Shown: one piece after another, positions 27,188 through 36,271 of the stretch
How the letters are laid out: each line of letters starts with the position of its first letter
Position numbering within the stretch: position 1 is the first letter of the stretch
From: Mycobacterium sp.
Lineage (GTDB): Bacteria > Actinomycetota > Actinomycetes > Mycobacteriales > Mycobacteriaceae
Assembly (NCBI GenBank): GCA_026393245.1
Contig: JAPLAO010000141.1
Location: 1 to 64,000 of the forward strand
DNA: 64,000 bases
Direction of reading: 5' to 3'
Program-made: the position numbers and the translations under genes
Notes under the pieces: model-generated
The model's database searches: none
Seen by the model: only the letters and a program-made list of their open reading frames with translations
Told to the model about the DNA's origin: nothing

Positions 27188-28909
27188 CTAGGCGACCGGC
27201 TCCGCCTGCCGGCCGCGGATCAGCCGGCCCGGCCGGGCCGGGGTCGGCACGCCGTTCTCGGCGATCACCTCACCGGAGACCACGGTGGCGACGTAGCCGT
27301 CGGCGCTCTGGTCGAGGCGGCGTCCGCCACCGGGCAGGTCGTGGGCGATAACGGGCCGATGCAGGCTGAGCCCCTCGTGATCGATGACATTGAGATCGCC
27401 CTTGTAGCCCAACGCGATTCGGCCGCGGTCGGATAGCCCGGCCACCCGCGCGGGCACCGACGTCAACTGGCGCACCGCCTCGGCCACGCTGAGCCGGCCC
27501 GTCGACCGGTCTCGCGCCCAGTGCGCCAGCACGAAGGTCGGATAGCTCGCGTCGCAGATCATGCCGTAGTGCGCGCCGCCGTCGCCCAGACCCAGGACCA
27601 CATCGTCGCGGAGCATCAACTCGGCGACAGTGTCCAGCGAGTTGTTCTCGTAGTTGGCCAGCGCCACCATCATCATGGCGTGCCCGTCGTCGTCGAGCAG
27701 ACGGTCGTAGGCCTCTTCGAGTGGGCTGACCCCGCGGGCCGCTGCGCGGGCCAGGATGCTGTCCTGGGCGGCGGGCTCGTAGTTCGCCGGTTCGGTGAAC
27801 GGGAACATCCACTCCCAGGACTGCGCGAAGTACATGAACGGGTGTCCCACCCCGGGCTTGTCGGCCAGAATACGCCTGCGCACTTGTGGTTTGCGCATCT
27901 GCGCCACCCGCTCGGCCAGTGGTAGGCCAGCGATCTCCTGGTAGCTCGGGTACAGCACGAACGGGTTTGCGGTCAGCTCCAGGCCGATCACCAGGCCGAT
28001 CGGCCGGGCGAAAACCTGTGCGGTGATCTCGGCACCGGAGGCCCTGAACTTCTCGATCAGGTTCACCGCACCCGGCCAGATCGGATCACCGGAGTTGCCG
28101 GTCGTCAGGGTGAAGGTGACCGGCACCCCGGCGTCGGCCGCCGCCTCGAACACCTGCTGCAGCACCGGTTCGTAACCGCCGGCCGGAAGGTCCGGAATGA
28201 ACTGCAGCAGGCCGCCACCGCCGTCGGCCATCCCGCCGACGATCGCGGCGATCTCGTCGTAGGAAGCGTCATAGGTGGGAATGGGTTCTCCGCTGCCGGT
28301 CTTGTGGAATGCGAATCGCGATGACGAAACACCCAGTGCGCCAACCTCGATCGCCTCTGCCGCCAGCGTGCGCATCAGCGCCAGATCCTCCGGCGTCGCG
28401 GGTTCACGGTCCGCGCCGCGCTGGCCCATCACGTACACCCGCAGCGGCGAGTGCGGCAGGTAGGCCGCAACGTCGATATCGCGGCGGCGGCCCTCCAGGG
28501 CATCCAGGTACTGCGGGAAGGTCTCCCAGTCCCACGGCAGTCCTTCGGTCATCACCACGCCGGGAATGTCCTCGACACCGGCCATCACATCCACCAGCAC
28601 GTCATGGTCCTCGGGCCGGCACGGCGCGAAGCCCACTCCGCAGTTGCCCATCACCGCCGTGGTGACACCGTGCGACGATGACGGGCTCATCCGCTCCGAC
28701 CAGATCGCCTGGCCGTCGTAGTGGGTGTGCAGGTCCACGAATCCGGGCGTGACGAGTAGCCCGTCGGCGTCGATCTCGCGGGTGCCGGATCCACCGACGG
28801 TGCCGATCGCGACGATGACGCCGTCGGACACTGCGATGTCCCCGCGGTACGGCTCACCACCGAGGCCGTCGACGATGGTGCCGTTCCGGATGACCAGGTC
28901 ATAGCTCAT
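27188..28909 (-). CDS. D-aminoacylase-like amidohydrolase
   Basis: The ATG at 28909 (MSYDLVIRNGTIVDGLGG) gives 573 residues and is supported by a TAATCT box 7 bases upstream; the track's longer start is not. It is a metal-dependent amidohydrolase (TIM barrel plus small beta domain): VTPGFVDLHTHYDGQ holds the HxH ligands, and GDGGAHYGMICDASYPTFVL near residue 460 supplies the later catalytic Asp region. N-acyl-D-amino acid deacylases and related enzymes share this layout. The substrate is unproven. It is convergent with groEL2, sharing its terminator. Confidence 0.86.
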   Translation of the reverse strand: MSYDLVIRNGTIVDGLGGEPYRGDIAVSDGVIVAIGTVGGSGTREIDADGLLVTPGFVDLHTHYDGQAIWSERMSPSSSHGVTTAVMGNCGVGFAPCRPEDHDVLVDVMAGVEDIPGVVMTEGLPWDWETFPQYLDALEGRRRDIDVAAYLPHSPLRVYVMGQRGADREPATPEDLALMRTLAAEAIEVGALGVSSSRFAFHKTGSGEPIPTYDASYDEIAAIVGGMADGGGGLLQFIPDLPAGGYEPVLQQVFEAAADAGVPVTFTLTTGNSGDPIWPGAVNLIEKFRASGAEITAQVFARPIGLVIGLELTANPFVLYPSYQEIAGLPLAERVAQMRKPQVRRRILADKPGVGHPFMYFAQSWEWMFPFTEPANYEPAAQDSILARAAARGVSPLEEAYDRLLDDDGHAMMMVALANYENNSLDTVAELMLRDDVVLGLGDGGAHYGMICDASYPTFVLAHWARDRSTGRLSVAEAVRQLTSVPARVAGLSDRGRIALGYKGDLNVIDHEGLSLHRPVIAHDLPGGGRRLDQSADGYVATVVSGEVIAENGVPTPARPGRLIRGRQAEPVA

Positions 28910-28916
28910 GGCAGTC

Positions 28917-28922
28917 AGATTA
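28917..28922 (-). promoter_or_regulatory. -10 box TAATCT for the amidohydrolase (leaderless)
   Basis: Minus-strand TAATCT is followed by exactly 7 bases and the ATG. Confidence 0.65.
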
Positions 28923-28936
28923 CGACGTTCCGGTGC

Positions 28937-29572
28937 GTGCTCCCGGAAAACTCCCCGGCTGGCCCATACCATGTGATGCACGGGACGGGACTGTGTCTGG
29001 AGGACCGCGAACTGATCGACAGGGCGCTGCTGGGGTGGCCGTTCGTCGGCATGCCGTTGATGGTGCTGCTCGGGCTCGGCGTCCGCGGCGGCGCAACCGG
29101 AATCGACGGGATCTTTCAGCAGGCCGGGGGTGGCCCGCTGAGTTCACTGCTGCTCTTCACCGACCCCCGCACCGTCAGTGCGGTGCTGGTCGGCTCGCTG
29201 GGCGTGGCGGTCTTCCGGCGGCTGTGGGCATTGCTTCCGATGATCGTGCTGGCGCCCTACCTCGGGGTGTGGGCGAGTCAGGCGCTCAAGCCCCTGTTCG
29301 GCCGGATGAAGGGCGACGCGCTGGCCTATCCGAGTGGACACACCACGCTCATGGTCGTGGCACTGGGCATGCTGCTGCTCGCGGTGGGTACGCGGCGCTG
29401 GGTCCTGGCGGCGGTCGGGGTGTTCGCCGCGCTGGGAATCCTGGGCCAGGCCACCGCCTACCACTACTTCACCGATTCGGTGGGCTCGGTGCTCTTGGGT
29501 ACCTCTCTGGTGTGCCTGGCCGCGGCGGTCCTGCGCAGGGTGCGGCGTCTACGTCCGTTCATCTTCCGGTAA
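28937..29572 (+). CDS. PAP2-family membrane phosphatase
   Basis: The 211-residue protein (GTG 28937; GTG 28973 and ATG 28976 are possible) has about five membrane segments. It carries the PAP2 triad motifs: KPLFGRMKGD (variant C1), YPSGHTTLMVV (C2, catalytic His) and the Y-H...D element ATAYHYFTDSVGS (C3). Such enzymes dephosphorylate lipid phosphates such as polyprenyl diphosphate or phosphatidate at the outer face of the membrane. The C1 motif lacks the usual RP pair, so the substrate may differ. It lies 35 bases before ppk2. Confidence 0.85.
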   Translation: MLPENSPAGPYHVMHGTGLCLEDRELIDRALLGWPFVGMPLMVLLGLGVRGGATGIDGIFQQAGGGPLSSLLLFTDPRTVSAVLVGSLGVAVFRRLWALLPMIVLAPYLGVWASQALKPLFGRMKGDALAYPSGHTTLMVVALGMLLLAVGTRRWVLAAVGVFAALGILGQATAYHYFTDSVGSVLLGTSLVCLAAAVLRRVRRLRPFIFR

Positions 29573-29594
29573 CCCAGCCGTTGCCCTGGCGGGC

Positions 29595-29600
29595 TACTTT
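29595..29600 (+). promoter_or_regulatory. -10 box TACTTT for ppk2 (leaderless)
   Basis: TACTTT is followed by exactly 7 bases and the GTG at 29608. Confidence 0.6.
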
Positions 29601-29607
29601 CCCGCGC

Positions 29608-30471
29608 GTGACCACGACACCGTTTGAAAAAGGTTTCTCCGTATTCGACGACGACGATGACGACCCGGTACTGATCGATTCCTCCGGTGCTCCCGTCGAC
29701 ACCTGGCGGGAGAACTACCCATACGACGAGCGCATGAGCCGCACCGAGTATGAGGAGCAGAAGCGCCTGCTGCAGATCGAGTTGCTCAAACTGCAGAAGT
29801 GGACCCAGGCCAACGGCCTGCGGCACGTTCTGGTGTTCGAGGGCCGCGACGCTGCCGGTAAGGGCGGCACCATCAAGCGGTTCATGGAGCATCTCAACCC
29901 GCGCGGCGCGCGCGTGATCGCCCTGGAGAAGCCGACCGAAAAGGAACGCACCCAGTGGTACTTCCAGCGCTACGTCCACCATCTGCCGGCCGCCGGTGAG
30001 ATCGTGATGTTCGACCGCTCCTGGTACAACCGGGCCGGTGTCGAGCGGGTCATGGGCTTCTGCACGCCCAGGCAACATGCCGAATTCGTCCGGCAGGCAC
30101 CGCTTTTCGAGCAGATGCTCGTCAACGACGCGATCAGCCTCACCAAGTTGTGGTTCTCGGTGTCGTCATCCGAGCAGCGCACCCGCTTTACCATCCGCCA
30201 TGTCGATCCGGTCCGGCAGTGGAAGCTCTCGCCCACGGACCTCGCCTCGCTGGACAAGTGGGACGCCTACACCGCGGCCAAGGAAGACATGTTCACCTGG
30301 ACCGACACCGAGATCGCGCCGTGGACTGTCATCAAGAGCAATGACAAGAAACGGGCCCGCATCAACGCGATGCGTCACGTGCTCAGCAAGTTCGACTACG
30401 ACAACAAAGACCATGAGATCGTCGGCGAACCCGACCCGCTGATCGTGGGCCGCGCCACCGCCGAGGACTAG
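29608..30471 (+). CDS. ppk2: Polyphosphate kinase 2, class I type
   Basis: The GTG at 29608 gives 287 residues; the track's long ORF starts in the PAP2 gene in another frame. Walker A is FEGRDAAGKGGTIKRFMEHL, the lid/Walker B region is FDRSWYNRAGVERVMGF, and the C-terminal RQWKLSPTDLASLDKWDAY is characteristic. It closely matches my memory of Rv3232c, a PPK2 that uses polyphosphate to make GTP/ATP from NDPs. An Asp-rich stretch (FDDDDDDP) near the N-terminus is notable. A second PPK2 is at 41.4 kb and an exopolyphosphatase at 56.7 kb. Confidence 0.9.
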   Translation: MTTTPFEKGFSVFDDDDDDPVLIDSSGAPVDTWRENYPYDERMSRTEYEEQKRLLQIELLKLQKWTQANGLRHVLVFEGRDAAGKGGTIKRFMEHLNPRGARVIALEKPTEKERTQWYFQRYVHHLPAAGEIVMFDRSWYNRAGVERVMGFCTPRQHAEFVRQAPLFEQMLVNDAISLTKLWFSVSSSEQRTRFTIRHVDPVRQWKLSPTDLASLDKWDAYTAAKEDMFTWTDTEIAPWTVIKSNDKKRARINAMRHVLSKFDYDNKDHEIVGEPDPLIVGRATAED

Positions 30472-30540
30472 GCGGCAGGATCGAACTTTTTCTGGTCCTC
30501 CCGGCACTGCCGGGCGAATCGGTTCATCTGGATTATCGCG

Positions 30541-30918
30541 CTAGGAGAAAAGCCCCAGCGCGTAAGTGCAGATGAACAGGTTTATCAGCAGCATTGCCAG
30601 GGCCGCCAGGGAGTCCGGCAGCGTTGACCTGGACCGAAAACGGACGGCCAAACCGAGGACCATCAACAGGGCCAAGCCACCGGACGCGACAACCACGAGT
30701 GGCGGTATGAAGTAGCCGGCGATGAGCCCCGCGGCACCGAGCAGTTCGAGGATGCCGGTGAGTTTGCGGAAGTTGGGCAGTCCGAATTGTTCGAACTCGG
30801 TGACCATCGCGTTGGAAAACAGTACGGCCGCGCCATAGTAAAGGAAGAGTATGGCCGACAGTGGCTTCAGAATTTGATAGAGAGTATTCATGAAGTCATG
30901 AACCGGTAGATTTGTCAT
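30541..30918 (-). CDS. DoxX-like membrane protein A
   Basis: The 125-residue protein has four hydrophobic segments in the DoxX pattern (LSAILFLYYGAAVLF, LTGILELLGAAGLIAGYFIP, LVVVASGGLALLMVLGLAVRFR, LAALAMLLINLFICTYALGLF). DoxX-family proteins are linked to redox and thiol stress, but this subgroup has no assigned role. It is divergent from a second DoxX-like gene only 33 bases away. Confidence 0.78.
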   Translation of the reverse strand: MTNLPVHDFMNTLYQILKPLSAILFLYYGAAVLFSNAMVTEFEQFGLPNFRKLTGILELLGAAGLIAGYFIPPLVVVASGGLALLMVLGLAVRFRSRSTLPDSLAALAMLLINLFICTYALGLFS

Positions 30919-30951
30919 TCATCGGCTGCAATCCTACAGCGAAGGCATCAA

Positions 30952-31329
30952 ATGTCATCTTCTGCAGTATCCATCGGTCTCCAGGTCATCGCCGGACTCG
31001 GACTCCTCAATGTGTGGTTGGTTCGTCCCCGGTCGGCGACCGCATTTCGTGGCGGTTCAGCGCAGTCGCTGAGAGAAGAGTTCGTCGCGTATGGCCTGCC
31101 CGAGTGGTGCTTCTACGCGGTCGGCGGAGCCAAGATCGTGTCCGCGGTGCTGCTGATCATTGGGATCTGGGTGCCACAGGTGGTGGTGCCGGCGGCGCTG
31201 GTCGTCGCGGCATTGATGGTCGGGGCGTTGGCGATGCACGTGAAGGTCAAGGACCCGCTGACCAAGTCGGTGCCGGCGCTCCTGATGCTGGCGTTGGTCG
31301 TCGGGATCGTGGTGCTTCGGCGCGTCTAG
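30952..31329 (+). CDS. DoxX-like membrane protein B
   Basis: This protein is exactly as long as its divergent neighbour (125 residues) and has the same four-segment plan (IGLQVIAGLGLLNVWLVRP, GGAKIVSAVLLIIGIWVP, PAALVVAALMVGALAMHVKVKDP, PALLMLALVVGIVVL). The ATG has GAAGG 7 bases upstream. The shared phrases (YGLPEW / FGLPNF, KI-SAVLLIIG / ELLGAAGLIAG) support paralogy. Its stop overlaps the prolyl oligopeptidase stop in CTAG. Confidence 0.78.
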   Translation: MSSSAVSIGLQVIAGLGLLNVWLVRPRSATAFRGGSAQSLREEFVAYGLPEWCFYAVGGAKIVSAVLLIIGIWVPQVVVPAALVVAALMVGALAMHVKVKDPLTKSVPALLMLALVVGIVVLRRV

Positions 31330-33347
31330 CCCGGCGTCGGCTTCGACAGCGTCCGCGACAGGAACGAGAAACTCAGCGCCGATTTGAATGCGGTCTGGGC
31401 GTTATCGGCCGCACCGGCATGGCCGCCCTCGATGTTCTCGTAGTACCAGACCGGGTGTCCGGCTTCCTCCAGGGCGGCGGTCATCTTGCGGGCGTGCCCG
31501 GGGTGCACCCGGTCGTCCCGGGTGGACGTGGTGACCAGCATGGTGGGATAGCGCCTGTCGGCACTGATGTTTTGATAGGGCGAGTACTCGGAGATGAACG
31601 CCCAGTCGTCCGGGTTGTCCGGATCGCCGTACTCCGCCACCCACGACGCCCCCGCGAGCAACAGGTGGAAGCGCTTCATATCCAGTAGTGGCACCTGGCA
31701 CACCAGGGCGCCGAACAACTCCGGGTACTTGGTCGCCATGATGCCCATCAGCAGACCGCCATTGCTGCCGCCCTGTGCGCCCAGTTGACCGACGGTACTG
31801 ATCCCGCGGGCCACCAGATCGCGCGCGACGGCGGCAAAGTCCTCGGCGACCTTATGCCGTCCCTCCCGCATCGCCTGGGTGTGCCAGCCTGGTCCGTATT
31901 CCCCGCCGCCGCGGATGTTGGCCAGCACGTAGCTACCGCCTTCGGCCAGCCACAACCGTCCGAGCACGCCCCCGTAGCCGGGTGTTTGGGCTACTTCGAA
32001 CCCTCCGTAGCCGCCCAGTAGCGTCGGCCCCGGCGGCTGTGAATCCTGCTGTCCAACAACGAAATAGGGCACCGCTGTGCCGTCGTCAGAGGTTGCGAAG
32101 TACTGCGACACCTCAAGGCCCGAGGAGTCGAAGAATGCCGGTGCCTGCTTGATCTCGGTCAGTTCACCGCCTGCGCTGCCATGCAGGAGGCGCGACGGAG
32201 TGAGAAATCCGCTGGAGTCCAAAAAGATCTCGTCGCCAAGGTCGTCGGTGCCGACGATGACGGTGTTGGAGAAGGCATCGGTAGCACCGCTTCCCAGGAT
32301 TGGCTCCCGGGACCACGTTTCCGGCGTGACGATCTCCACGCGGCTGGCGACGTCGGCGAGGGTGACCATCAGCAGCCGATCGCGCGTCCATGCGTACTGA
32401 TGCAGGCAGGTGCGTTCGTCGGGTGTGAAGACCACACTCAATTCGGCTGTGCCGTCGAGGAACTTCTCATAGTCCGCGGCGAGCAGCGAGCCGGCCGGGT
32501 ACACGGAGGAACCTTCTGACCACTCGTTGCGCAATTCGATCAGCAGCCAGTCGCGGTGCACGGAGATGCCGGCGTCGGTCGGTGCGTCGATCCGCACCAG
32601 TTCGCCGGAGCGCAATTGGTAGACCTCGTTGTTAAAGAAGTCGACCGCGCGGTAGACCATCGTGCGCTCGTAGCCGGGTGTCCGGTCCACACCCGCCGAG
32701 GCAATAACATCCGTCGGTGATCCGGTGAACAGCGTCTGCGCCTCGGCCAGTGGTTCGCCGCGCCGCCAGCGCTTCACCACCCGCGGATAGCCGGACTCCG
32801 TCAGTGACCCGGGACCGAAGTCGGTTCCGACCAGCAGGGTGTCGTGGTCGGACCACGAGACTCGTGATTTAGCCTCATCGAGTGCAAACCCGCTCACTAC
32901 GAAAGTTCTTGTGCCCATATCGAATTCGCGCACCACGGCCGCATCTGACCCGCCTCGGGACAGCGAGATCAGCGCCAGCGTATGGTCGGGCTCGATCACG
33001 TCGGCGCCGGCCCACACCCAGTTCTCCGCATCGGTGCGGGCTAACTCGTCGACGTCGATGATCACGTCCCAGTCGGGGCTCTGGTCGCGATAGCTCGCCA
33101 GCGTCGTGCGTCGCCACAGACCGCGCGGGTTGGCCGCGTCGCGCCAGAAGTTGTAGAGGTATTCGCCGCGGCGGCGCACATAGGGGATCCGGGTGTCGGT
33201 GTCGAGGATCGCCAGCGCCTCGGTGCGCATCTGCTCAAATCGCTCATCGCTGAACTCTGCGGTGGTGGTCTCGTTGCGCTCACGCACCCAGGCCAGGGCG
33301 GCGTCGCCGTCGATATCTTCGAGCCACAGGTACGGGTCGTCGGCCAT
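31326..33347 (-). CDS. Prolyl oligopeptidase family serine peptidase (Rv0457c type)
   Basis: The ATG at 33347 (MADDPYLWLEDIDGDAALAWV) gives 673 residues, the length I recall for Rv0457c; the longer track start is unsupported. An N-terminal seven-bladed propeller (about 70-400) gates a C-terminal alpha/beta hydrolase. The nucleophile motif is AQGGSNGGLLMG, upstream of which NIRGGGEYGPGWH is typical of S9A. The C-terminal His region is NIEGGHAG. It cleaves short peptides after proline; no signal peptide is seen, so it is probably cytoplasmic. A GATAAT sequence 7 bases upstream of the start may be a weak -10. Confidence 0.9.
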   Translation of the reverse strand: MADDPYLWLEDIDGDAALAWVRERNETTTAEFSDERFEQMRTEALAILDTDTRIPYVRRRGEYLYNFWRDAANPRGLWRRTTLASYRDQSPDWDVIIDVDELARTDAENWVWAGADVIEPDHTLALISLSRGGSDAAVVREFDMGTRTFVVSGFALDEAKSRVSWSDHDTLLVGTDFGPGSLTESGYPRVVKRWRRGEPLAEAQTLFTGSPTDVIASAGVDRTPGYERTMVYRAVDFFNNEVYQLRSGELVRIDAPTDAGISVHRDWLLIELRNEWSEGSSVYPAGSLLAADYEKFLDGTAELSVVFTPDERTCLHQYAWTRDRLLMVTLADVASRVEIVTPETWSREPILGSGATDAFSNTVIVGTDDLGDEIFLDSSGFLTPSRLLHGSAGGELTEIKQAPAFFDSSGLEVSQYFATSDDGTAVPYFVVGQQDSQPPGPTLLGGYGGFEVAQTPGYGGVLGRLWLAEGGSYVLANIRGGGEYGPGWHTQAMREGRHKVAEDFAAVARDLVARGISTVGQLGAQGGSNGGLLMGIMATKYPELFGALVCQVPLLDMKRFHLLLAGASWVAEYGDPDNPDDWAFISEYSPYQNISADRRYPTMLVTTSTRDDRVHPGHARKMTAALEEAGHPVWYYENIEGGHAGAADNAQTAFKSALSFSFLSRTLSKPTPG

Positions 33348-33427
33348 GCCCGCCATTATCGTCGGAGCGATGGTGTGGGGAGCGGTAGTGTGAACTGCGT
33401 TACATGCTCGCACGGCAGGAGGCGCAA

Positions 33428-33937
33428 ATGGGGCAGATGGATACGGCCTCGAGCCCGCCACCGCGCGCGTTGATCACGGTCGCCGCGGCCGAACTGCTGC
33501 ACCGTCTGCGAGACCAGCACGGGCCGGTGATGTTCCACCAGTCCGGCGGCTGCTGCGATGGTTCGTCGCCGATGTGCTACCCCGACGGCGAGTTCATCGT
33601 CGGCGACCGCGATGTGCTTCTCGGCGTCCTGGAGGGCGCCCCGGTGTGGATTTCCGGCCCGCAGTTCGAGACCTGGAAGCACACCCAGTTGGTGATCGAC
33701 GTAGTGCCGGGTCGCGGTGGAGGCTTCAGTCTGGAGGCACCCGTGGGTCTGCGTTTCCTCAGTCGCGGACGTGCGTTCAGCGCCGCGGAGGTCGACTCTC
33801 TTGCCGGTGTCCCGCCGCTGACCGGTGCGGACTACGAGAGAGGCGCCAGGGCCCCGGTTCGTACCGATCTGGTGGTGGCCGACGGTGTCGACGCCTGCCA
33901 AATACCTGTTCGGCACGCCGAAGCTGTTCAGCCATAG
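33428..33937 (+). CDS. DUF779 protein (Rv0459 type)
   Basis: The ATG at 33428 has AGGAGG 5 bases upstream and is preferred over the track start at 33404; 169 residues. The Cys-rich segment FHQSGGCCDGSSPMCYPDGEF is the DUF779 hallmark and could bind a metal. DUF779 genes usually follow an aldehyde dehydrogenase gene (Rv0458 in M. tuberculosis) and are presumed to assist it. No aldehyde dehydrogenase is next to it here. Confidence 0.85.
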   Translation: MGQMDTASSPPPRALITVAAAELLHRLRDQHGPVMFHQSGGCCDGSSPMCYPDGEFIVGDRDVLLGVLEGAPVWISGPQFETWKHTQLVIDVVPGRGGGFSLEAPVGLRFLSRGRAFSAAEVDSLAGVPPLTGADYERGARAPVRTDLVVADGVDACQIPVRHAEAVQP

Positions 33938-33967
33938 ACGGCTAACCGGCCGGTAGCGTTAGCAATC

Positions 33968-34246
33968 GTGATTCCGCTGCCTCGGGCATGGCTGCTCACA
34001 AGCGCGTTACTCCTGGGCTGCGTCTCCGGTCAGATCGCCGCCGTGGTGGCCAAGCTAATGGTCGACTCGACCGTCCGTCCCGATCTCGTCGTGGCCTTGG
34101 TCGTCGGATTGCCGAGCTTGATCGGGCTGGCTCTCGTGCTGTCCTCCGGTCGCCGTTGGGTGACCACACTGGGCGCATTCGTGCTGGCGATGGCGCCGGG
34201 TTGGCTGTCGGTGCTGCTGCTGATCCAGGTGGTCTCCGGTGACTGA
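33968..34246 (+). CDS. Small hydrophobic membrane protein (Rv0460 type)
   Basis: 92 residues with three membrane segments (WLLTSALLLGCVSGQIAAVVAKL, VVALVVGLPSLIGLALVLS, TTLGAFVLAMAPGWLSVLLLIQVV). A TAGCGT box lies 8 bases before the GTG. It overlaps the next gene by 8 bases. The function is unknown; it is conserved next to lpd in mycobacteria. Confidence 0.75.
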   Translation: MIPLPRAWLLTSALLLGCVSGQIAAVVAKLMVDSTVRPDLVVALVVGLPSLIGLALVLSSGRRWVTTLGAFVLAMAPGWLSVLLLIQVVSGD

Positions 34247-34859
34247 CATCGCAGATCCCACCACCGGGTCCCAACTGACGCCGATGTTCGCCACCGGCCC
34301 GCACGACACCCTGGCACCCGACTCCCTGGCACCTAACACCCTGGCGCCTAACACCGAGCCTCACTCGGCGCCGATCTTCGATACCGGCCCGCATCCGAAT
34401 CCGTTGCGGGCCGAAGAGCCGTTGCCGGCCGAAGAGCCTGTGCCGCAGGAATTCAGCGAACCGGAACCCGTCTTCATCGACCCAGCCGATACCGTCGACG
34501 TATCCCCGCGGTGGGTGCCCGCGCGACCGGTGGTGGTGCCCGGTTCGTATCAGTTCGTGAGTCGCTGGAGGTTCGCGCTGATCCTGATCGGCGTGTGGGT
34601 GGTGTCGGCAGCGGCCGGGCTCGGTCTCTACCACTGGTGGTACTCCGCGTTGGACAAGACCGTGCCGGTGGCCGGCATTCTGGGATATCTGGTCGTCTGC
34701 ATGGTGGTCAGCCTGCTGGTCTCCCTGGTGCCCGACCGGCCCCGGGTGACGGCCCTGGCCATCGTCTTGATGGCGGCGCCGTTGGCGTCGACGGCGGCAG
34801 CCGCGATACTCCACGGCGCCTATTACTTCGAATGGATCGCCCGCCCCGCAATCGGCTAG
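34239..34859 (+). CDS. Membrane protein with repeat-bearing acidic N-terminus (Rv0461 type)
   Basis: 206 residues (GTG 34239). The cytoplasmic first ~100 residues are Pro/Glu-rich and low-complexity, with a DTLAP/DSLAP/NTLAP repeat from three 15-bp units. Three membrane segments follow (FALILIGVWVVSAAAGLGLYHWW, VAGILGYLVVCMVVSLLVSLV, VTALAIVLMAAPLASTAAAAIL). The function is unknown. It overlaps the previous membrane gene and ends 13 bases before lpd. Confidence 0.78.
   Translation: MTDIADPTTGSQLTPMFATGPHDTLAPDSLAPNTLAPNTEPHSAPIFDTGPHPNPLRAEEPLPAEEPVPQEFSEPEPVFIDPADTVDVSPRWVPARPVVVPGSYQFVSRWRFALILIGVWVVSAAAGLGLYHWWYSALDKTVPVAGILGYLVVCMVVSLLVSLVPDRPRVTALAIVLMAAPLASTAAAAILHGAYYFEWIARPAIG
34305..34349 (+). 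repeat. 15-bp tandem repeat, 3 copies, in the Rv0461-type gene
   Basis: Units GACACCCTGGCACCC, GACTCCCTGGCACCT and AACACCCTGGCGCCT are in frame and encode DTLAP, DSLAP, NTLAP. Confidence 0.88.
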
Positions 34860-34860
34860 C

Positions 34861-34866
34861 TAGGGT
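34861..34866 (+). promoter_or_regulatory. -10 box TAGGGT for lpd (leaderless)
   Basis: TAGGGT is followed by 6 bases and the lpd GTG. Confidence 0.55.
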
Positions 34867-34872
34867 AGCGAC

Positions 34873-36267
34873 GTGACTCACTATGACGTCGTCGTCCTCG
34901 GCGCCGGACCCGGCGGATACGTCGCCGCGATCCGCTGCGCGCAACTCGGCCTGAACACCGCAATCGTCGAACCCCAGTACTGGGGCGGAGTCTGCCTCAA
35001 CGTGGGCTGCATCCCCTCCAAGGCACTGCTGCGCAACGCCGAGCTGGCGCATATCGTGACCAAAGAAGCCGCGACGTTCGGCATCAGCGGTCAGGTGAGT
35101 TTTGACTTCGGCGCCGCTTTCGACCGCAGCCGCAAAGTCGCCGACGGCCGCGTAGCCGGGGTGCACTTCCTGATGAAGAAGAACAAGATCACTGAGATTC
35201 ACGGCTACGGCCGGTTCACCGATGCCAACACACTGACCGTCGATCTCAACGGAGGCGGTACCGAGACCGTCACCTTCGCCAACGCGATCATCGCCACCGG
35301 CAGCAGCACCCGGTTGATCCCCGGCACTGCACTGTCGACGAACGTCGTCACCTACGAGGAGCAGATTCTGACCCGGGAACTGCCCGGGTCGATCATCATC
35401 GCCGGCGCTGGGGCGATCGGGATGGAGTTCGCCTATGTGTTGACCAACTACGGCGTCGACGTCACCATCGTTGAGTTCCTGCCGCGGGCGCTGCCCAATG
35501 AGGACGTCGAGGTCTCCAAGGAGATCGAGAAGCAGTACAAGAAATTGGGCGTGAAGATCCGCACCGGGACCAAGGTGGAGTCGATCACCGATGACGGATC
35601 CGTGGTCACCGTGGTCGTCAGCAAGGACGGTGTGACCGAGGAACTCAAGGCCGACAAGGTCATGCAGGCCATCGGCTTCGCACCCAACATCTCCGGCTTC
35701 GGGCTGGAGAGCACCGGCGTCGCACTGACCGATCGCGGCGCTATCGCCATCGACGACTACATGCGCACCAACGTGGGGCACATCTACGCCATCGGCGACG
35801 TCACCTCTAAATTGCAACTGGCCCACGTGGCTGAGGCGATGGCCGTGGTGGCCGCCGAGACCATCGGCGGTGCCGAGACCATGACGCTGGGTGACTACCG
35901 GATGATGCCGAGGGCGACGTTCTGCCAGCCGCAGGTCGCCAGCTTCGGGCTGACCGAACAGCAGGCGCGCGACGAGGGCTACGACGTGAAGGTGGCCAAG
36001 TTCCCGTTCACCGCCAACGGCAAGGCGCACGGATTGGCCGACCCGACCGGGTTCGTCAAGGTGATCGCCGATGCTAAATACGGCGAACTGCTCGGCGCGC
36101 ACCTGATCGGACCGGACGTCTCAGAACTCCTGCCGGAGGTGACGCTGGCGCAGAAGTGGGATCTCACCGTCAACGAACTCGCCCGCAACGTCCACACCCA
36201 CCCGACGCTGTCGGAGGCTCTCCAGGAATGCTTCCACGGCCTCGCCGGCCACATGATCAACTTCTGA
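34873..36267 (+). CDS. lpd: Dihydrolipoamide dehydrogenase
   Basis: Lpd is the E3 subunit shared by pyruvate and other 2-oxoacid dehydrogenase complexes and, in mycobacteria, the peroxiredoxin-linked antioxidant system. The 464 residues contain FAD motif [20 protein letters not shown], redox disulfide [19 protein letters not shown] fold [17 protein letters not shown], and the interface His-Glu pair [12 protein letters not shown] near the C-terminus. It is the counterpart of Rv0462 (lpdC). The GTG start at 34873 has a leaderless -10 box. Confidence 0.96.
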   Translation: MTHYDVVVLGAGPGGYVAAIRCAQLGLNTAIVEPQYWGGVCLNVGCIPSKALLRNAELAHIVTKEAATFGISGQVSFDFGAAFDRSRKVADGRVAGVHFLMKKNKITEIHGYGRFTDANTLTVDLNGGGTETVTFANAIIATGSSTRLIPGTALSTNVVTYEEQILTRELPGSIIIAGAGAIGMEFAYVLTNYGVDVTIVEFLPRALPNEDVEVSKEIEKQYKKLGVKIRTGTKVESITDDGSVVTVVVSKDGVTEELKADKVMQAIGFAPNISGFGLESTGVALTDRGAIAIDDYMRTNVGHIYAIGDVTSKLQLAHVAEAMAVVAAETIGGAETMTLGDYRMMPRATFCQPQVASFGLTEQQARDEGYDVKVAKFPFTANGKAHGLADPTGFVKVIADAKYGELLGAHLIGPDVSELLPEVTLAQKWDLTVNELARNVHTHPTLSEALQECFHGLAGHMINF

Positions 36268-36271
36268 TGCA

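Noticed and set aside
28933-30471. 512-aa single protein covering the PAP2 and PPK2 genes
   Set aside because: The first 225 codons are out of frame with the PAP2 protein and low-complexity. The PPK2 start at 29608 has its own -10 box and the expected family length.
34708-36102. 464-aa minus-strand ORF opposite lpd
   Set aside because: Shadow of lpd; no recognisable domain.
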